57,892 bases of DNA from Phycisphaerae bacterium (GCA_029260075.1 JAJDDY010000050.1:1-57892), one strand, 5' to 3'. Counted from the first letter of the stretch, positions 25,730 to 35,061 are shown. Made by a program: numbers and translations. Notes: generated from the letters alone by a model not told the origin.

Positions 25730-27034
25730 CTACGAGGCCGAGAAATATTCGGCCGTCCCCTGTGACTCCAGAGCCGCACTGATGCGACCCAACGCGTGAA
25801 CATACGCGGCTGTGCGCATGTCGGTCTTGATTCGGTCCATCGTGTCATAGATCGCGTTGAATTCAGTCTGCATGATTCTGCGTAGTTTGTCTTGAACTTC
25901 CTCAAGCGACCAATAGTATCCTGCCCGGTTTTGCGCCCACTCGAAGTAACTAACCGTAACGCCGCCGGCGTTGGCGATAATGTCGGGAACGACGAGTAGT
26001 TTGCGCTCGGCAAGAATGGGATCGGCTTCGAGCATTGTGGGACCGTTGGCCAACTCCACGATGACAGACGCTTTGATCTTGGCGGCGTTGGCTGAGGAAA
26101 TCTGGTTCTCAAGCGCGGCGGGGAGGAGCAGGTCGACATCCAACTCCAAGAGCTCTTCGTTGGTTATGCTCTTGGCTGGGATCAACTCACACACGCTGCC
26201 TTCGCAATAGACGGCTTTGAGCGTTCGCGTTTCGTTCTTCTGCTTTATGAGACTGGGCACGTCGAAGCCGTCGTCAGAGTGAATGCCGCCGCGGGAATCG
26301 CTCACTGCGACGATCTTGTAGCCGTCTTGGTGGAGCAGTCTTACCACACTCTGCCCGGCGTTACCAAACCCTTGTACGGCCACGCGGATCGTCTTCGGAT
26401 CCCAGTTGCGACGCTTCTCGATTTCCTTGATGCAGTAATAGGCGCCGCGCCCTGTGGCGTCGTCGCGTCCCAGGCTTCCGCCTAAGGGGATGGGCTTGCC
26501 GGTGATCACGCCGGGCGTGCGTTTGCGAACGATCTTTGAGTATTCATCCATCATCCAACCCATGACCGTGGCGTTGGTGTAGACGTCCGGTGCGGGGACG
26601 TCGGTGTCTGGACCGACGAAGTCGGCGACCTGTTGCATGTATCCGCGACTGAGTCGCTCCAACTCCAAGTGTGAGAGTTCTTTCGGGTTCACGATCACGC
26701 CGCCTTTGCCACCGCCGAATGGGATGCCGACGCAGGCGCACTTGCACGTCATCCAGAACGCCAGCGCTTGCACTTCCGCCCGAGAGACGTTGGGGTGAAA
26801 GCGAATTCCGCCCTTGGCCGGTCCGCGCGTGTCGTCGTGTCGGCATCGATACCCGGTGAACACGCGGAGCGATCCGTCATCCATGCGCACGGGTATTGAC
26901 ACTTCGAGCAGCGCCTTCGGGCGTTTCAATCGCTCGACGGTCTCGGGGGCGACGGTCAAGTGCTTGGCGGCCAGGTCCAGTCGCTGTATGGCGGATTCAA
27001 ACACGTTCGCACTATGTGTAGTCTCGGTATTCAT
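25730..27034 (-). CDS. gdhA: Glutamate dehydrogenase (Glu/Leu/Phe/Val family)
   Basis: Interconverts glutamate and 2-oxoglutarate plus ammonia. The ATG at 27034, with AGGAG seven bases upstream, gives 434 residues; a TTG at 27040 is the alternative. The catalytic and substrate motifs are GPAKGGIRFHP (active-site Lys), GIPFGGGKGGV and DVPAPDVYTN (catalytic Asp). The NAD(P)-binding GFGNAGQSVV is followed by VAVSDSRGGI, where the Asp-Ser after the second strand suggests an NAD-type pocket (inference). The length fits hexameric enzymes of the catabolic type. It is single, between DUF547 and the redox fusion protein. Confidence 0.95.
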   Translation of the reverse strand: MNTETTHSANVFESAIQRLDLAAKHLTVAPETVERLKRPKALLEVSIPVRMDDGSLRVFTGYRCRHDDTRGPAKGGIRFHPNVSRAEVQALAFWMTCKCACVGIPFGGGKGGVIVNPKELSHLELERLSRGYMQQVADFVGPDTDVPAPDVYTNATVMGWMMDEYSKIVRKRTPGVITGKPIPLGGSLGRDDATGRGAYYCIKEIEKRRNWDPKTIRVAVQGFGNAGQSVVRLLHQDGYKIVAVSDSRGGIHSDDGFDVPSLIKQKNETRTLKAVYCEGSVCELIPAKSITNEELLELDVDLLLPAALENQISSANAAKIKASVIVELANGPTMLEADPILAERKLLVVPDIIANAGGVTVSYFEWAQNRAGYYWSLEEVQDKLRRIMQTEFNAIYDTMDRIKTDMRTAAYVHALGRISAALESQGTAEYFSAS

Positions 27035-27082
27035 TCGCAAACTCCTATCTATGTTTGTTCTGGTCAGGCTCTGTTCGCTCGA

Positions 27083-29425
27083 TCATGACTTCCCCGGTAA
27101 TCCCACTTCGCTTACACGCACGAGCGACGCGGCCAGTCGATCGTGGACCGGGGTGCCGCAGGCGTCGAACCGTCCAAACGAGAGCACGCCAGTGGGGCAA
27201 CTCTGCACACAGGCGGAGCAACGCACGCATTCCGGATCTTCCATGGCTACACCCTTGTTCGCGAAGTTCATCACGTCAATGCCCTGATGGCATACCGACG
27301 TACATACGTTACACGATATGCACTTCTTCTTTTCCGCGAAGATACGAAACTTAGAAAAGCGGGCATAGATGTGCATCAACGCAGCCAGGGGACAGGCGAA
27401 TCGGCACCAGACGCGGCCGCTGAACCAGAAGTAGCACGCCACCCCCAGCACGCCGGCCAGCATGAGATCGACCAGCCATTTGTAATTGAGGTATGGCAGT
27501 TTCTCGGCGAAGTAGTTAAACCCAGTGTGCATCGCCGAGCCGGGCCAAATCCATCCGCCGATCCGTAGGGCGAGCAAGACGAACGCAAACGCGAGCACCG
27601 CTTGCCCGACCATGTTGAGGCGGTTCCAAATGGGTCCGTGCGGCATCTTGTGGCGATGCGTGTCGCCGAGCGTTTCGGCCAGCGCGCCGCAAGAACATAT
27701 CCATCCGCAGTACGCGCCCTTTCCCCAGCGGCGAATGATCAATGGGAGGATTACAAATGTTTGCACGAAGCTCAGAATCAACCAGGCCCAGATCGGTTCG
27801 GAGGTGAACGCGTTCCCAACGAACAGCGGCCAAGCCAACACGAATCCGTAGGCACGCCAATACGATGCGTTCGGAAAGAACTGGTCCCCGATCCAACCGA
27901 GCGCACCAGACTCGAACCATCCGTTGTTCCCCGCCCACGGCAACAATAGTTGTGGGAGAATGAACAGTGGGAAACATTGAATGGCCATCAACGTGAGCGT
28001 CTGCACTTTGACGTATGGTGTCTTGCGCCTGCGGATTCTTCGGACGCCGAAGATCACAACCAAGAGACAGTACGCGAGCGTATAGTAGAAACTTCCATCG
28101 AACATCGAGTTCTTCAAGGCGTAAAGAACATGAGTCTTCGTGTTGGCGGCCGTCGATATCGAGTCGCCGAGCAAAGCGAATAGTTCGCCAACGTTGAACG
28201 GAAACCAGCCGCGTTCTTGAAACCATCTTTGAACGGGCAACTCTGAGGCGTTCTTTTTCCAATGGAACAGAAAGATACAAAACAGCGAGAACAGACCGAA
28301 CGAAATGTAGGTCTTCGATTGCCACTCGCCGCGTATGGGTACGCCGCTACGGCGAAAGAAGCCCAGCGGCGGCTCGCGGCCGATCATGGAAAAAACGACG
28401 TCGTTCGGTAGCGTTTCGATGTTCCCGTCGGCATTCTTCAAGTCGACCGCGTCGTCGCGAATCTCGGCGACTTGCGTCGACATGGCCAGACAAATTGAGC
28501 CCTCCCCGACCCGCGCACACATGGCCGGCGTGAATGCGGTGGTCACGCGTTCGGATGTCGGATTCTCGATGGCGACGTTCGCTGTCGGGTCAGCGACAAG
28601 CTGGTCGAGCTTCTCGACGTTCTCCGGCTTGGGACGGGAAAACGCATCTCGTCGATAGCTGTGCGTGACTTTGGCCCCCGCGAGGGCGAGTGCGATCGAC
28701 GCTTCGATGGCCGAGTCACCGCCACCGACCACCAGAACGCGCTTCTTGGCGAACTCCATCGGATCGTGCAGTCGGTTGAATACTTTGGGTTTATCCTCAC
28801 CGGGGGCGCCGAGCTTGCGGAAGTTGCCGCTGCGTCCTATGGCGACGATCACACGCTGGGCCTCGAACGTTGTGTCTTTGGCGTGCAGAACGAAGAATTT
28901 GCCTTGGCGTTCGACGCGTTCGATGCGTGCCATGATCGGTTCAATGCCGTGCGCTTCCCGTTGCGCTTCCAGCTCAGCCACGAGGTCTTCTTTGACATCG
29001 GCGGTCAGTTTGAGGTCGCCCGCCGGTGTCATGTCTGCCGGATAGGTGAAGATGGGTTTCCCTTTGGGAAAGTCCTTGATGGTCGCGAACGTCTTGGCGG
29101 CTTCAAAGATTGCGAACCTCAGCCCGGCCTTCTTGGCTTCAATCGCAGCGGCCACACCCGAAAGCCCGCCGCCCACGATGGCGACGTCGAACCTGTCGCC
29201 GTCTTCGCCACCGCGCGTGAATCCCGGGTCAGCAAGGATTCCTAGAACCGCCTTAGCCCCCGTATCCACCGAGAACTTCAGCAGCGGAACGCCGGCGAGG
29301 TCTCCGACAACGCGCAGCCCGGGAACCGCCGTGGTTCCGTCGGCGCGCACGTCGGGAAGTTTCTCCACCGTCCCTGCCGGCCAGCGCGTGTGCAGCCAAT
29401 TCATGTACCCCGAAAACAGCGGCAT
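27083..29425 (-). CDS. Fusion of an FAD/NAD(P) oxidoreductase with a membrane polyferredoxin
   Basis: A 780-residue fusion. Residues 1-65 look like the tail of a thioredoxin-reductase fold (GLRVVGDLAGVPLLKFSVDTG). A complete flavoprotein domain follows, with the FAD site IVGGGLSGVAAAIEAKKAG near 80 and the NAD(P) site VVGGGDSAIEASIALALAGAKV near 230. No redox-active CxxC is present in it. From about 370 there are several membrane helices like NosR/NapH polyferredoxins, with CGWICSCGAL and CRFACP pairs. The end carries two [4Fe-4S] ferredoxin motifs, CISCNVCTSVC and CVRCSACVQSC. It probably moves electrons from NAD(P)H across or into the membrane. The acceptor is unknown and no cognate reductase is nearby. 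Confidence 0.85.
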   Translation of the reverse strand: MPLFSGYMNWLHTRWPAGTVEKLPDVRADGTTAVPGLRVVGDLAGVPLLKFSVDTGAKAVLGILADPGFTRGGEDGDRFDVAIVGGGLSGVAAAIEAKKAGLRFAIFEAAKTFATIKDFPKGKPIFTYPADMTPAGDLKLTADVKEDLVAELEAQREAHGIEPIMARIERVERQGKFFVLHAKDTTFEAQRVIVAIGRSGNFRKLGAPGEDKPKVFNRLHDPMEFAKKRVLVVGGGDSAIEASIALALAGAKVTHSYRRDAFSRPKPENVEKLDQLVADPTANVAIENPTSERVTTAFTPAMCARVGEGSICLAMSTQVAEIRDDAVDLKNADGNIETLPNDVVFSMIGREPPLGFFRRSGVPIRGEWQSKTYISFGLFSLFCIFLFHWKKNASELPVQRWFQERGWFPFNVGELFALLGDSISTAANTKTHVLYALKNSMFDGSFYYTLAYCLLVVIFGVRRIRRRKTPYVKVQTLTLMAIQCFPLFILPQLLLPWAGNNGWFESGALGWIGDQFFPNASYWRAYGFVLAWPLFVGNAFTSEPIWAWLILSFVQTFVILPLIIRRWGKGAYCGWICSCGALAETLGDTHRHKMPHGPIWNRLNMVGQAVLAFAFVLLALRIGGWIWPGSAMHTGFNYFAEKLPYLNYKWLVDLMLAGVLGVACYFWFSGRVWCRFACPLAALMHIYARFSKFRIFAEKKKCISCNVCTSVCHQGIDVMNFANKGVAMEDPECVRCSACVQSCPTGVLSFGRFDACGTPVHDRLAASLVRVSEVGLPGKS

Positions 29426-29534
29426 ATCCTAAGTCTCCTCTCGGCTCGATGCGTCTGTGAACGCACCGTCTCTTGGCCCAAGATCGCCTATCGTCGGAAC
29501 CGTTGCGTAGTCTATCACGTGGTAACGGATTCGC

Positions 29535-30608
29535 TTACTCGCCCGAATCGATCGAGCAGGACCCGCCGTGCCGAGCGTGATAATTCTGGTGGTAGTCTTC
29601 GGCTTTGAAAAACTTCCCCGCCCGTTCCACAACGGTCGCGATCTTGCTGCTGTGGAATCGACCCGATCGCTGTTGCGCTTCGATGAACGCCTTTGCTTCG
29701 GTGAGCTGCATGTCGTCGGCGGCGAAGATGGCTGACCGGTATTGACTGCCGATGTCCGGGCCTTGTCGGTTCTTCTGTGTCGGATTGTGAAACGTAAAGA
29801 ACCATTTGAGTAGCCGTGCATAGCCCACCTGCGCCGGATCGAATGTCACCCGCACGGTCTCTGCATGCCCAGTGTAGCCGCGGCTGACCTCCTGATATTC
29901 CGGTTTCGTCAGGTGTCCCCCTTGATAGCCGGATTCGGCGTCGATCACGCCGGGCACCTGTTGGAACTTGTCTTCGATTCCCCAGAAACATCCACCAGCG
30001 AAATAAGCTGTCGCGGTTTCGACGGGTCGAGTTTCGGGAGGCCGCGTCGCGCCGGTCTCATAAAACTTCAACGCCGCTGAGTTCATACAAAATCGCAAGC
30101 CAGTGGGGCGAGGTCCGTCGTTGAACACGTGCCCAACGTGCGATCGACATCGACCGCACTCGATTTCTGTCCGCACAGCGCCAAGCTTGGTGTCAAGCAC
30201 TTCGCGTACGTGCGTTGGATCGAACGGCTTGAAGAAGCTTGGCCAACCGGTCCCCGATTCGAACTTCGCATCGGATTCGTAAAGCGGGAGTCCGCAAAGG
30301 CGACACATATAGGTGCCTTCTTTCTTATTGTTGACGAGCGCTCCGGTAAATGCACGTTCGGTTCCTTCTTCAAGAAGGACGTGCCTCTCCTCTGCGGAGA
30401 GACCCTTGGCCAGTTGGGTTAGGCGCTTCGGTGCCATCGGACCGAGATCGTAGCGTTTCGCCGAATACGCGCGATTCTTGTTGCCCCTACCCGGCTCGAT
30501 GTCTTCGCTCGCCTGATTCGTAGCGCGTGGCGGTCCCGAATAACTCTGAGCGACGTAGGCCGCAATCAGCACAAGTCCTACGGCTGCGATCGGTCGTCTG
30601 AAGTTCAT
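29535..30608 (-). CDS. Bifunctional methionine sulfoxide reductase MsrB-MsrA, exported
   Basis: Repairs oxidised methionine: the MsrB half handles the R-sulfoxide and the MsrA half the S-sulfoxide. The 357-residue protein begins with a hydrophobic signal (about residues 8-20), so it acts outside the cytoplasm. The MsrB domain (about 65-185) has zinc pairs CRLC and CGRC, SGTGWPSFF and the catalytic Cys in LRFCMNSAALKF. The MsrA domain (about 198-350) starts GGCFWGIEDKFQQVPGV with its catalytic Cys. The B-then-A order is a known arrangement. GGGAGGA precedes the ATG by six bases. The electron donor is unknown; the neighbouring membrane redox fusion is a tempting but untested candidate. Confidence 0.93.
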   Translation of the reverse strand: MNFRRPIAAVGLVLIAAYVAQSYSGPPRATNQASEDIEPGRGNKNRAYSAKRYDLGPMAPKRLTQLAKGLSAEERHVLLEEGTERAFTGALVNNKKEGTYMCRLCGLPLYESDAKFESGTGWPSFFKPFDPTHVREVLDTKLGAVRTEIECGRCRSHVGHVFNDGPRPTGLRFCMNSAALKFYETGATRPPETRPVETATAYFAGGCFWGIEDKFQQVPGVIDAESGYQGGHLTKPEYQEVSRGYTGHAETVRVTFDPAQVGYARLLKWFFTFHNPTQKNRQGPDIGSQYRSAIFAADDMQLTEAKAFIEAQQRSGRFHSSKIATVVERAGKFFKAEDYHQNYHARHGGSCSIDSGE

Positions 30609-31014
30609 GTCGTTTCCTCCCTTGAATCGTTGCCCATGTTTTTACGTTCATTGGATGCTTGAGCACGATAGTCGGTTACATTGAAGCCAAGAAAAAACGG
30701 AGTAGGAGTTGAGGCGAGAAGGACTACGTGCATTGTAGTCGGTGCCGTCGCCACTCAAGACCGGCCGCTTCCGGCTCCCCCCTCTTACGAGCTCGGGCTC
30801 GGGACGCAAGGTTTCGTTCATGCGCTCAGCCCATTTCGGACACCAAATGCTCGATCGTCACCGACCGGTACGGATCGGAGTCACGATTCCCATAATTCGG
30901 CTATTCGGCTTTCACGCAACTTGACGTTGCCCGGCTCGCAACATGATTTTGGCCGAAGTCGAGATGTGCTGCAACGGCGATTTCAACCCCCAAGCAATAT
31001 TCCCGATTGGCGTG
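30609..31014. other. Intergenic region, no gene recognised
   Basis: About 400 bases between the divergent msrBA gene and a convergent small gene. A plus-strand open frame crosses it and continues antisense to the next gene; its sequence is Pro/Arg-rich with no family resemblance. I see no RNA gene or repeat copy. Confidence 0.4.
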
Positions 31015-31272
31015 TTACCGTTTCTTCCGGTCGACCAATTCTCGAATGGCCGGCGGTAGGAAGACGCCTTCCGCCTCGGGCAGGGCGGTCAGCGCCGCCA
31101 CCATGCCGTCCAGTATGGAGGCTGTATCGGCGTCGAGATCGACGAAGACGACCCGGCGACCCTGCAGCTTGCACAGTCCGCCGCCGGATCCGCCGAGGTA
31201 TCCCTCACGCACCTCAATATCGAGGCGATCCAGCACGTTGCGTATTTCCAATACCAAATCCACCGGTTCCAT
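31015..31272 (-). CDS. Small conserved-looking protein, unknown function
   Basis: An 85-residue acidic protein with AAGGGG before its ATG. Its sequence alternates charged helices and strands (VDLVLEIRNVLDRLDIEVREGYLGGSGGGLCKLQGRRVVFVDLDADTASILDGMVAAL), with a plausible compact fold ending in PPAIRELVDRKKR. The pattern looks like that of small planctomycete proteins of no known role. It ends convergently to nothing and starts about 100 bases from the divergent histidine kinase gene. I cannot assign a family. Confidence 0.65.
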   Translation of the reverse strand: MEPVDLVLEIRNVLDRLDIEVREGYLGGSGGGLCKLQGRRVVFVDLDADTASILDGMVAALTALPEAEGVFLPPAIRELVDRKKR

Positions 31273-31368
31273 GCCGTTGCCCCTTCAAGCCGCAACGCGA
31301 CCCATGCCGATATCCTCGATCAGAGACGGATTTCGTCAAGATGTATCGCATTCTCTTTCGGAGTTCTC

Positions 31369-32223
31369 ATGGCCATACAATCACCAGTTCGCACGCCGCC
31401 CGGCGGCACTGCCGTCACGCCGGTCCCGACAGTCACCGATGCCGTTCCCGTGGCCGCTTCCGACGACACCCTGGCTTCCTGCCTTGCTGGGCTTCAGGAG
31501 CAGTTTGACGGGCTTAAGGCGCAGGTTCGACAGGCGCAGCAGTTGGCGGTGCTCAGCATCGCAGCCCCGATGTTCGCCCACGAGGTCAACAACCTGATCA
31601 CGCCCATGTTGAACTATGCGGTGGCTGCACAGGAGTCCGGTGACGCCGATTTGGTGCAGAAGACGTTGCAGGTCACCGTGCAAAACGCACGAATTCTGAT
31701 CGCCATGTCGACAAACTTGCTCGAAGTCAGCTCTTCCGCTCCTCCGGAGCGCACCGATGTGGCCGTGCGCGGCGTGGTTCAAGACGCGCTGATCGCCATG
31801 GGTCGCGACCTCGACAAGGATGGAATCACCGTCACGCTGAACGTGGATGAAACGCTAACCGCGTGGGTGGATCGCCTGCAACTCCAACAGGTGTTGTTCA
31901 ATCTGCTCCTCAACGCGCGTGAGGCCATGGCTGCGCAGCATGGCGGACGTTTGACGCTGTCCGCCGAGCGGTGCGATGCGTGGGTGACCATCGACGTGCG
32001 CAATACGGGCGAACCGATTCCGGAAGAATTACTCCCCACGATTTTCGAACCGCTTCAATCGAGCAAGACGGGCGAAGCGGGTGGGCGATGTCGCGGGTTA
32101 GGCTTGGCACTCTGCCGTGACTTGATCGAAGACAATCGAGGTACGATCGTTGTGTCGAGCGATGCTACGAGCGGGACGTCGGTGCTGCTGAAGCTGCCGG
32201 CCGTCGATTGTTCCGCTACCTGA
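31369..32223 (+). CDS. Soluble histidine kinase-like protein
   Basis: A 284-residue protein with no membrane segment and no recognisable sensor domain. A coiled coil (about 38-60) leads to the H-box APMFAHEVNNLITPMLNYA, with the phospho-accepting His near residue 71. The ATPase domain has the N-box NLLLNAREAM, then a G1-like NTGEPIPEELLPTIFEPLQSSK and the G2 box GLGLALCRDLIEDNRGTI. The HEVNN form is typical of kinases related to the NtrB group. No response regulator is adjacent, so it is an orphan; input may come through a partner protein. The start has CGGAG eight bases upstream. Confidence 0.88.
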   Translation: MAIQSPVRTPPGGTAVTPVPTVTDAVPVAASDDTLASCLAGLQEQFDGLKAQVRQAQQLAVLSIAAPMFAHEVNNLITPMLNYAVAAQESGDADLVQKTLQVTVQNARILIAMSTNLLEVSSSAPPERTDVAVRGVVQDALIAMGRDLDKDGITVTLNVDETLTAWVDRLQLQQVLFNLLLNAREAMAAQHGGRLTLSAERCDAWVTIDVRNTGEPIPEELLPTIFEPLQSSKTGEAGGRCRGLGLALCRDLIEDNRGTIVVSSDATSGTSVLLKLPAVDCSAT

Positions 32224-32270
32224 CCCGTCGCGAAGCGAGCGCACTCGCTCGAACATGAGTACGGAAGCCA

Positions 32271-32549
32271 TCAAGAATCATCAAGGAGACAACGCAGTCG
32301 CTCAGCGACACATTGGCAGCGATCGCGCACGTCCGAGTTACTGAAGCCTATGTCTTTGTCCGCAATGCGCGCTAGGTGTGCGGCCAGTGTGCAGACATCC
32401 GCACCGTCAGTCACGAGCTGATAGACCTGCCCAACATACGAGTCGTATTCGCCCGTCGTTTCAGGGGCACCGCTTGTGCCGATCGGATCCCAGTCGCGAT
32501 GCAAGAGCATGCTGATCTCGCGCCATAGGTTCTTGTCGTATCGTGACAA
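32271..32549 (-). CDS. Small acidic protein, unknown function
   Basis: A 92-residue acidic protein. The TTG at 32549 is four codons past an in-frame stop; an ATG at 32510 is the alternative start. The core LLHRDWDPIGTSGAPETTGEYDSYVGQVYQLVTDGADVCTLAAHLARI resembles small hypothetical proteins with 'WDPIGV...DEYDSY' that I associate with planctomycetes and other bacteria, some near toxin-immunity loci. It begins 26 bases after the epimerase gene on the same strand, so it may be cotranscribed. No function can be assigned. Confidence 0.65.
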   Translation of the reverse strand: MSRYDKNLWREISMLLHRDWDPIGTSGAPETTGEYDSYVGQVYQLVTDGADVCTLAAHLARIADKDIGFSNSDVRDRCQCVAERLRCLLDDS

Positions 32550-32575
32550 TTGGCTTCACCGAATCGTAGCGGTCG

Positions 32576-33553
32576 TCACGGCGACGTATCCATAGCTCGC
32601 CGTTTTTCTTCGATGATCATGGCCAGGTTTTGATCGAGCGTCGTCGTGGGCTTGTACCCCACGGTTTCGTGAACCCGTTCCAGGCAGGGCACGCGACGCA
32701 TCATGTCGTCGAACGATCTGCCATAAGCCTCTTCATAGGAAATGTGTTGCTTTTCGCTCCGACTTGAAGTCAGCGCAATCACCTTGTCAGCCAGTGCGTC
32801 GATCGTGATTTCCTCGGTTGAACCGATGTTGTAGACCCGACCAGCCGCTGCGGGCTCTGTCATAAGCTTGATGAGGCAGCCGACCACGTCGCCGACGTAC
32901 GCAAAGCAGCGGCGTTGCCTACCCGTACCGTAAATCTGGATCGTCTGGTTGCGCAGGGCGCGTTCGACGAACCGGGGGACAACCATGCCGTATTGCCCCG
33001 TCTGGCGCGGACCGACCGTGTTGAACAGGCGAGCCACGACAACCGGCAGGCCGAACTGCTGGTGGTAGGCAAGGCCGAGGAACTCATCTATGGCTTTGGA
33101 ACAGGCGTAGGACCAGCGCGAAAACCGCGTCGACCCCTGTACCGTGTCGTCGTCTTCGCGAAACGGAACCTTGTCGCTCTTGCCGTACACCTCGCTCGTC
33201 GACGTGAGCAACACTTTCTTGCGGAACTTATTGGCGACCTTGAGCACAACCTCCGTACCATGGATGTTGGTCTCGATCGTGTGAACCGGTTGGTCCACGA
33301 TCAACTGAACACCGACAGCGGCTGCAAGGTGAAACACAACGTCGCATTGTTCGACGAGTAGATGGACGGTGCTTTCATTGCGGACGTCGTCCAGCACGAG
33401 GTTGTATCGTGGATTGTCCTGAAGATGGGCGATGTTCGACAGGTTGCCCGTGCTGAGGTCGTCGAGCCCGATGACCTCATGCCCATCGGCGAGGAGATGA
33501 TCGGCCAGGTGAGATCCAACAAACCCACTCCCGCCGGTGATCAATGCCTTCAT
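32576..33553 (-). CDS. NAD-dependent epimerase/dehydratase (extended SDR), nucleotide-sugar type
   Basis: A 325-residue extended short-chain dehydrogenase acting on a nucleotide sugar. It shows the NAD site GGSGFVGSHLADHL, VVFHLAAAVG, the Ser of TSTSEVYG and the catalytic pair in YACSK near residue 150. The VARLFNTVGPRQ and IYGTGRQRRCFAYVGDVV segments place it near UDP-glucuronate decarboxylases and related epimerases. Exact substrate is uncertain. The ATG has AGGAG six bases upstream. It is the first of seven same-strand genes for surface polysaccharide, although a large repeat-filled gap separates it from the next. Confidence 0.88.
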   Translation of the reverse strand: MKALITGGSGFVGSHLADHLLADGHEVIGLDDLSTGNLSNIAHLQDNPRYNLVLDDVRNESTVHLLVEQCDVVFHLAAAVGVQLIVDQPVHTIETNIHGTEVVLKVANKFRKKVLLTSTSEVYGKSDKVPFREDDDTVQGSTRFSRWSYACSKAIDEFLGLAYHQQFGLPVVVARLFNTVGPRQTGQYGMVVPRFVERALRNQTIQIYGTGRQRRCFAYVGDVVGCLIKLMTEPAAAGRVYNIGSTEEITIDALADKVIALTSSRSEKQHISYEEAYGRSFDDMMRRVPCLERVHETVGYKPTTTLDQNLAMIIEEKRRAMDTSP

Positions 33554-33580
33554 GTTTGCTCCTGTTTTCAGGTGCCCCGA

Positions 33581-33748
33581 TGCGCCACGTACACTACCGC
33601 TTTGTCACGATTCAAGTGACGGGTTTGTCCGATCCGAGCCGCGACCGTGAGGGAGCGTTTTCGAACTGCCACGACCGGCTATCAATCGTCCGCTTCCTAA
33701 CGGGCGCGGCTCGGTAAATCCGTCGCTCGATGTGCGCCACGTACACTA
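33581..33748. repeat. Family A element flanked by a 16-base direct repeat
   Basis: A diverged family A copy (CTACCGCTTTGTCACGATTC at the left, the usual palindromic core inside). TGCGCCACGTACACTA occurs exactly at 33581-33596 and again at 33733-33748. The right copy replaces the normal GTGACAGAGCAC end. Confidence 0.75.
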
Positions 33749-33851
33749 ACGTCCAAGGCGCCGGCGCGTTCGCATTGACATGCTATCCAGAGCGTTGTTT
33801 TTGGCAACCGGAGTGAGTCGGAGATTCGAATCGTGCGACGTCAGACGATGA

Positions 33852-34048
33852 GGAGGAGCGAGAAAGGATTCACGCTCCAGCAGTCCGGCGAACTCCAGCA
33901 GCAACGTCATGATTTGTGTGCTGTGCCGTGAATCCTTTCTCGGCACTTCTCTCGATGAGCGTTTACCTCTCGATACTCGTCGAGGAGCGAGAAGGGATTC
34001 ACGCTCCAGCGATCATGTTCCAGCGATCACGCTCCAGCGAGAGCGACA
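33852..34048. repeat. Family D repeat cluster (GCGAGAAAGGATTCACGC type)
   Basis: CGAGAAAGGATTCACG at 33859-33874 pairs with its exact complement at 33927-33942. A third, direct copy with one change lies near 33985. Each is followed by CTCCAGC-type units (CTCCAGCA, TTCCAGCGATC). A further copy is at 46281. Confidence 0.7.
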
Positions 34049-34054
34049 GCAACG

Positions 34055-35005
34055 TCAGGACGCGTCTTGGTTCAACCATTCGACGAAGTGGGCCAACCCC
34101 GTACGCATGTCCGTCGTGGGTTCAAAGCCAAGTTCGCGGCGGGCGAGGGTGATGTCGGCGAAGGTGCGCATGACGTCGCCGGGCTGTAGTGGGCGGCGAT
34201 CGATGATCGCTTTCTGCCCTAACGCCTCTTCGAGCATGGCTACCAGATCACTCAGCGCCACCGGTTGTGATTCGCCCAGGTTGTATATGGCGTAGCCATC
34301 GCAGCGGTCGATCGCACGGAGCACGCCGTCGACGATGTCATCGACATAGGTGTAATCGCGCATCATGCTGCCGTCGCCGAACACGGGGATGGGCTGACCG
34401 GAGCGGATCAAACGCGAGAACTTGTGGATGGCCAAGTCTGGACGCTGGCGCGGACCGTACACGGTGAAGAATCGCAGGCAGGTGACGGGCATGTCGTAAA
34501 GATGGTGGTACGTATGACAGAGCAACTCGCCGGCGCGCTTCGTGGCTGCGTAGGGCGAGATGGGGTGGTCGACGTTGTCCGACTCGGAGAACGGCACTTT
34601 CTCGTTGTTGCCGTATACGCTGGAGCTGCTGCCGAAGATCACACGTTGCACCTTAGCCGCACGACACGCTTCGAGAATCACGCCGGTTCCAATGATGTTC
34701 ACGTCGTTGTAAAGCATGGGTTGTTCGATTGAGGGTCGAACGCCGGCGCGGGCGGCCAGGTGAACCACGGCGTCGACGTCGCTACCGATGACGCTGTTCA
34801 CCGTTGCGGGGTCGCGGATGTCGCCTTCGACTAGGCGGAATCGGTCGTTGCGCATTGCGACCGCAAGATTGCGTCGCTTGACGGCTGGGTCGTAGAAATC
34901 GTCCAGGCAATCCAACGCGACGACTTGATCACCACGATCCAACAGGGCTTCGCAAAGATGCGACCCGATGAACCCCGCACCACCAGTAACAACGATCTTG
35001 GACAA
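34055..35005 (-). CDS. NAD-dependent nucleotide-sugar epimerase (UDP-glucuronate 4-epimerase-like)
   Basis: A 316-residue extended SDR. It begins at the TTG at 35005; an in-frame TGA four codons upstream rules out a longer start. Motifs are GGAGFIGSHLCEALL, VVHLAARAGVRPSIEQP, SSSSVYGNNEKVPF and the catalytic YAATKRAGE near residue 148. LRFFTVYGPRQRPDLAIHKF is the pattern of UDP-glucuronate or UDP-glucose 4-epimerases that supply sugars for polysaccharide synthesis. Its product would fit the UDP-glucose dehydrogenase encoded next, which makes UDP-glucuronate. The two are separated by a family B repeat. Confidence 0.9.
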   Translation of the reverse strand: MSKIVVTGGAGFIGSHLCEALLDRGDQVVALDCLDDFYDPAVKRRNLAVAMRNDRFRLVEGDIRDPATVNSVIGSDVDAVVHLAARAGVRPSIEQPMLYNDVNIIGTGVILEACRAAKVQRVIFGSSSSVYGNNEKVPFSESDNVDHPISPYAATKRAGELLCHTYHHLYDMPVTCLRFFTVYGPRQRPDLAIHKFSRLIRSGQPIPVFGDGSMMRDYTYVDDIVDGVLRAIDRCDGYAIYNLGESQPVALSDLVAMLEEALGQKAIIDRRPLQPGDVMRTFADITLARRELGFEPTTDMRTGLAHFVEWLNQDAS

Positions 35006-35061
35006 CGGAGTAGCTCACATTGAAAATGTCTAACTAACAGGATTCCGCAACGTAGCGTCGA

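Noticed and set aside
30681-31508. A 275-codon plus-strand open frame
   Set aside because: It is Pro/Arg-rich, overlaps the 85-residue minus gene and the start of the histidine kinase gene, and resembles no family.
33852-34048. A CRISPR-like array
   Set aside because: The units are not regularly spaced, one copy is inverted and there are no distinct spacers or cas genes.
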